Shown here: positions 5,281 to 5,702 of the stretch, piece by piece
How the letters are laid out: each line of letters starts with the position of its first letter
How positions within the stretch are numbered: the first letter of the stretch is position 1
The notes under the pieces: model-generated
Told to the model about the DNA's origin: nothing
The model's database searches: none
Seen by the model: the letters and a program-made list of their open reading frames with translations, nothing else
Position numbers and translations under genes: made by a program
Origin: JAAZBG01 sp964390065
Lineage (GTDB): Bacteria; Fibrobacterota; Chitinivibrionia; Chitinivibrionales; Chitinispirillaceae
Assembly (NCBI GenBank): GCA_964390065.1
Contig: CAYMGX010000197.1
Location: 1 to 5,702, forward strand
Length of the DNA stretch: 5,702 nucleotides
Direction of reading: 5' to 3'

Positions 5281-5376
5281 GAACCTAAAAGTCATAATTA
5301 CTCTTGATCTGCTTTAAAATATTTAATATTTTGACCACTGTCACCTTAAAATTTTATGTTTTATTTGTTTAGGTTC
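5281..5376. repeat. 9-bp inverted repeat framing the rightward promoter candidate
   Basis: GAACCTAAA at 5281-5289 and its exact complement TTTAGGTTC at 5368-5376, 78 nt apart. The AT-rich interval contains the promoter candidate and an 8-bp dyad, AAAATATT-T-AATATTTT (5316-5332). The arrangement could be paired regulator sites allowing looping. No flanking target duplication is seen, so a small transposable element is not supported. Confidence 0.4.
5304..5332 (+). promoter_or_regulatory. Candidate promoter for the lipoprotein gene
   Basis: TTGATC (5304-5309), a 17-nt spacer, then TATTTT (5327-5332), the same layout as the leftward candidate. Transcription would begin near 5340 and give a leader of about 120 nt. 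The region is so AT-rich that other -10-like hexamers exist, so this is tentative. Confidence 0.4.
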
Positions 5377-5460
5377 TACTTGGTACAAAACAATCCGTTT
5401 TTCAATCAGGTGGATGTATCACCCACAAATGTAGTTGCAGTAAAAAGGAGAGCTGTTTTC

Positions 5461-5702
5461 ATGTCTTTTTTAAAACGTTTCATGACGATCCTGTTACCGT
5501 TAATGATTACTGCCGTAATTTTTTACTGCGGCACTCTGCCGGAAAATCCCATGGATCCATCAAACACAGCAATATCTGCTGTAATAAAAACAACCGGTGG
5601 GAAGATTCTCACCAATTCACTTGCCGATACAGTGAGTAAAAAATTCCTTATCGGGGCAGCTTTAAGAGTACCTGAAAATTTTGACTCGATCCGGCTTTCA
5701 AT
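5461..5702 (+). CDS. Probable exported lipoprotein, N-terminal part (runs off the right edge)
   Basis: Eighty codons are visible, open to the window end. The ATG at 5461 has AAAGGAG about 10 nt upstream; later ATGs (codons 8 and 15) would break the signal peptide. Residues 1-22 look like a lipoprotein signal: basic Lys5-Arg6, a hydrophobic core (about 7-21), then Cys23-Gly24. The lipobox, Ile-Phe-Tyr-Cys, is atypical because Phe at -2 and Tyr at -1 are not usual, so lipidation is likely rather than certain. After the cysteine comes ENPMDPSN (28-35), then alternating hydrophobic residues (AISAVIKTT, KFLIGAALRVP, FDSIRLS) suggesting a beta-sandwich, Ig-like domain. From memory this style occurs in Fibrobacterota-type surface proteins. 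No specific function can be assigned. It is divergent from the translation cluster and probably unrelated to it. Confidence 0.8.
   Translation, partial: MSFLKRFMTILLPLMITAVIFYCGTLPENPMDPSNTAISAVIKTTGGKILTNSLADTVSKKFLIGAALRVPENFDSIRLS

Larger units (their letters stand above)
4990..5460. other. Divergent intergenic region, no gene seen
   Basis: This 471-nt AT-rich region separates the leftward tRNA-thrS cluster from the rightward lipoprotein gene. No credible open frame or RNA gene was recognised. It holds a leftward promoter candidate with A-tracts, a rightward promoter candidate, the palindromes GTGATCAC (5004-5011) and TTCCTG-A-CAGGAA (5047-5059), a TTGATT/AATCAA dyad (5248-5253 and 5263-5268), a GTAGCA direct repeat (5148 and 5162), and a 9-bp inverted repeat framing the rightward promoter. 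Confidence 0.6.

Noticed and set aside
5281..5376. A 96-bp miniature transposable element with 9-bp terminal repeats
   Set aside because: There is no target-site duplication at the ends and no second copy in the window.
1..5702. CRISPR array, insertion sequence, phage, toxin-antitoxin or defence system
   Set aside because: No repeat-spacer structure, transposase, integrase or small paired genes are present; all genes but the last belong to well-known translation families.

Overview
This is mostly housekeeping sequence: a bacterial translation-gene cluster on the minus strand plus the start of an unrelated gene on the plus strand. In the direction of transcription (right to left) the order is tRNA-Val(GAC), thrS, infC, rpmI, rplT, pheS and pheT, which is the classical thrS-infC-rpmI-rplT-pheST order. 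pheT runs off the left edge of the window. A divergent gene at the right edge (5461 onward) encodes the N-terminus of a probable exported lipoprotein.

Organism: a bacterium with moderately AT-rich DNA. From memory of the families, the PheS is of the form common in the Fibrobacterota-Chlorobi-Bacteroidota group: it has a Cys-x2-Cys-x4-Cys-x2-Cys insert before the Gly-Trp-Leu-Glu segment and an Ala-Arg-Ser-Tyr-Cys-Leu-Phe-His-Gln stretch. The L20 tail has the same flavour. The tRNA has no encoded CCA. The style of the lipoprotein N-terminus (Asn-Pro-x-Asp-Pro-x-Asn after the cysteine) recalls Fibrobacterota/Chitinivibrionia-type proteins. This placement is an inference, not a determination.

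Layout: 1-561 pheT N-terminal part; 562-804 AT-rich spacer with a candidate internal promoter and dyads; 805-1824 pheS; 1834-2181 rplT; 2236-2430 rpmI; 2467-2898 infC, which starts with ATT and is interrupted by exactly 100 N; 2915-4822 thrS; 4823-4915 thrS leader; 4916-4989 tRNA-Val; 4990-5460 divergent regulatory region; 5461-5702 lipoprotein start. Spacers between the co-directional genes from thrS to pheS are short (9 to 54 nt) and carry good Shine-Dalgarno sequences, so they probably form one transcript. The best candidate promoter is an A-tract plus TTGACT-17-TATTTT element at 5084-5112, upstream of the tRNA.

How the genes work together: ThrRS and PheRS charge tRNAs, IF3 controls start-codon selection and subunit joining, and L35 and L20 are large-subunit proteins with L20 acting early in assembly. 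The ATT start of infC suggests the known IF3 autoregulation. I found no sign of an undescribed system. The points worth a second look are the non-AUG infC start with its collapsed assembly gap, a dyad shared between two spacers, and the signals in the divergent region.
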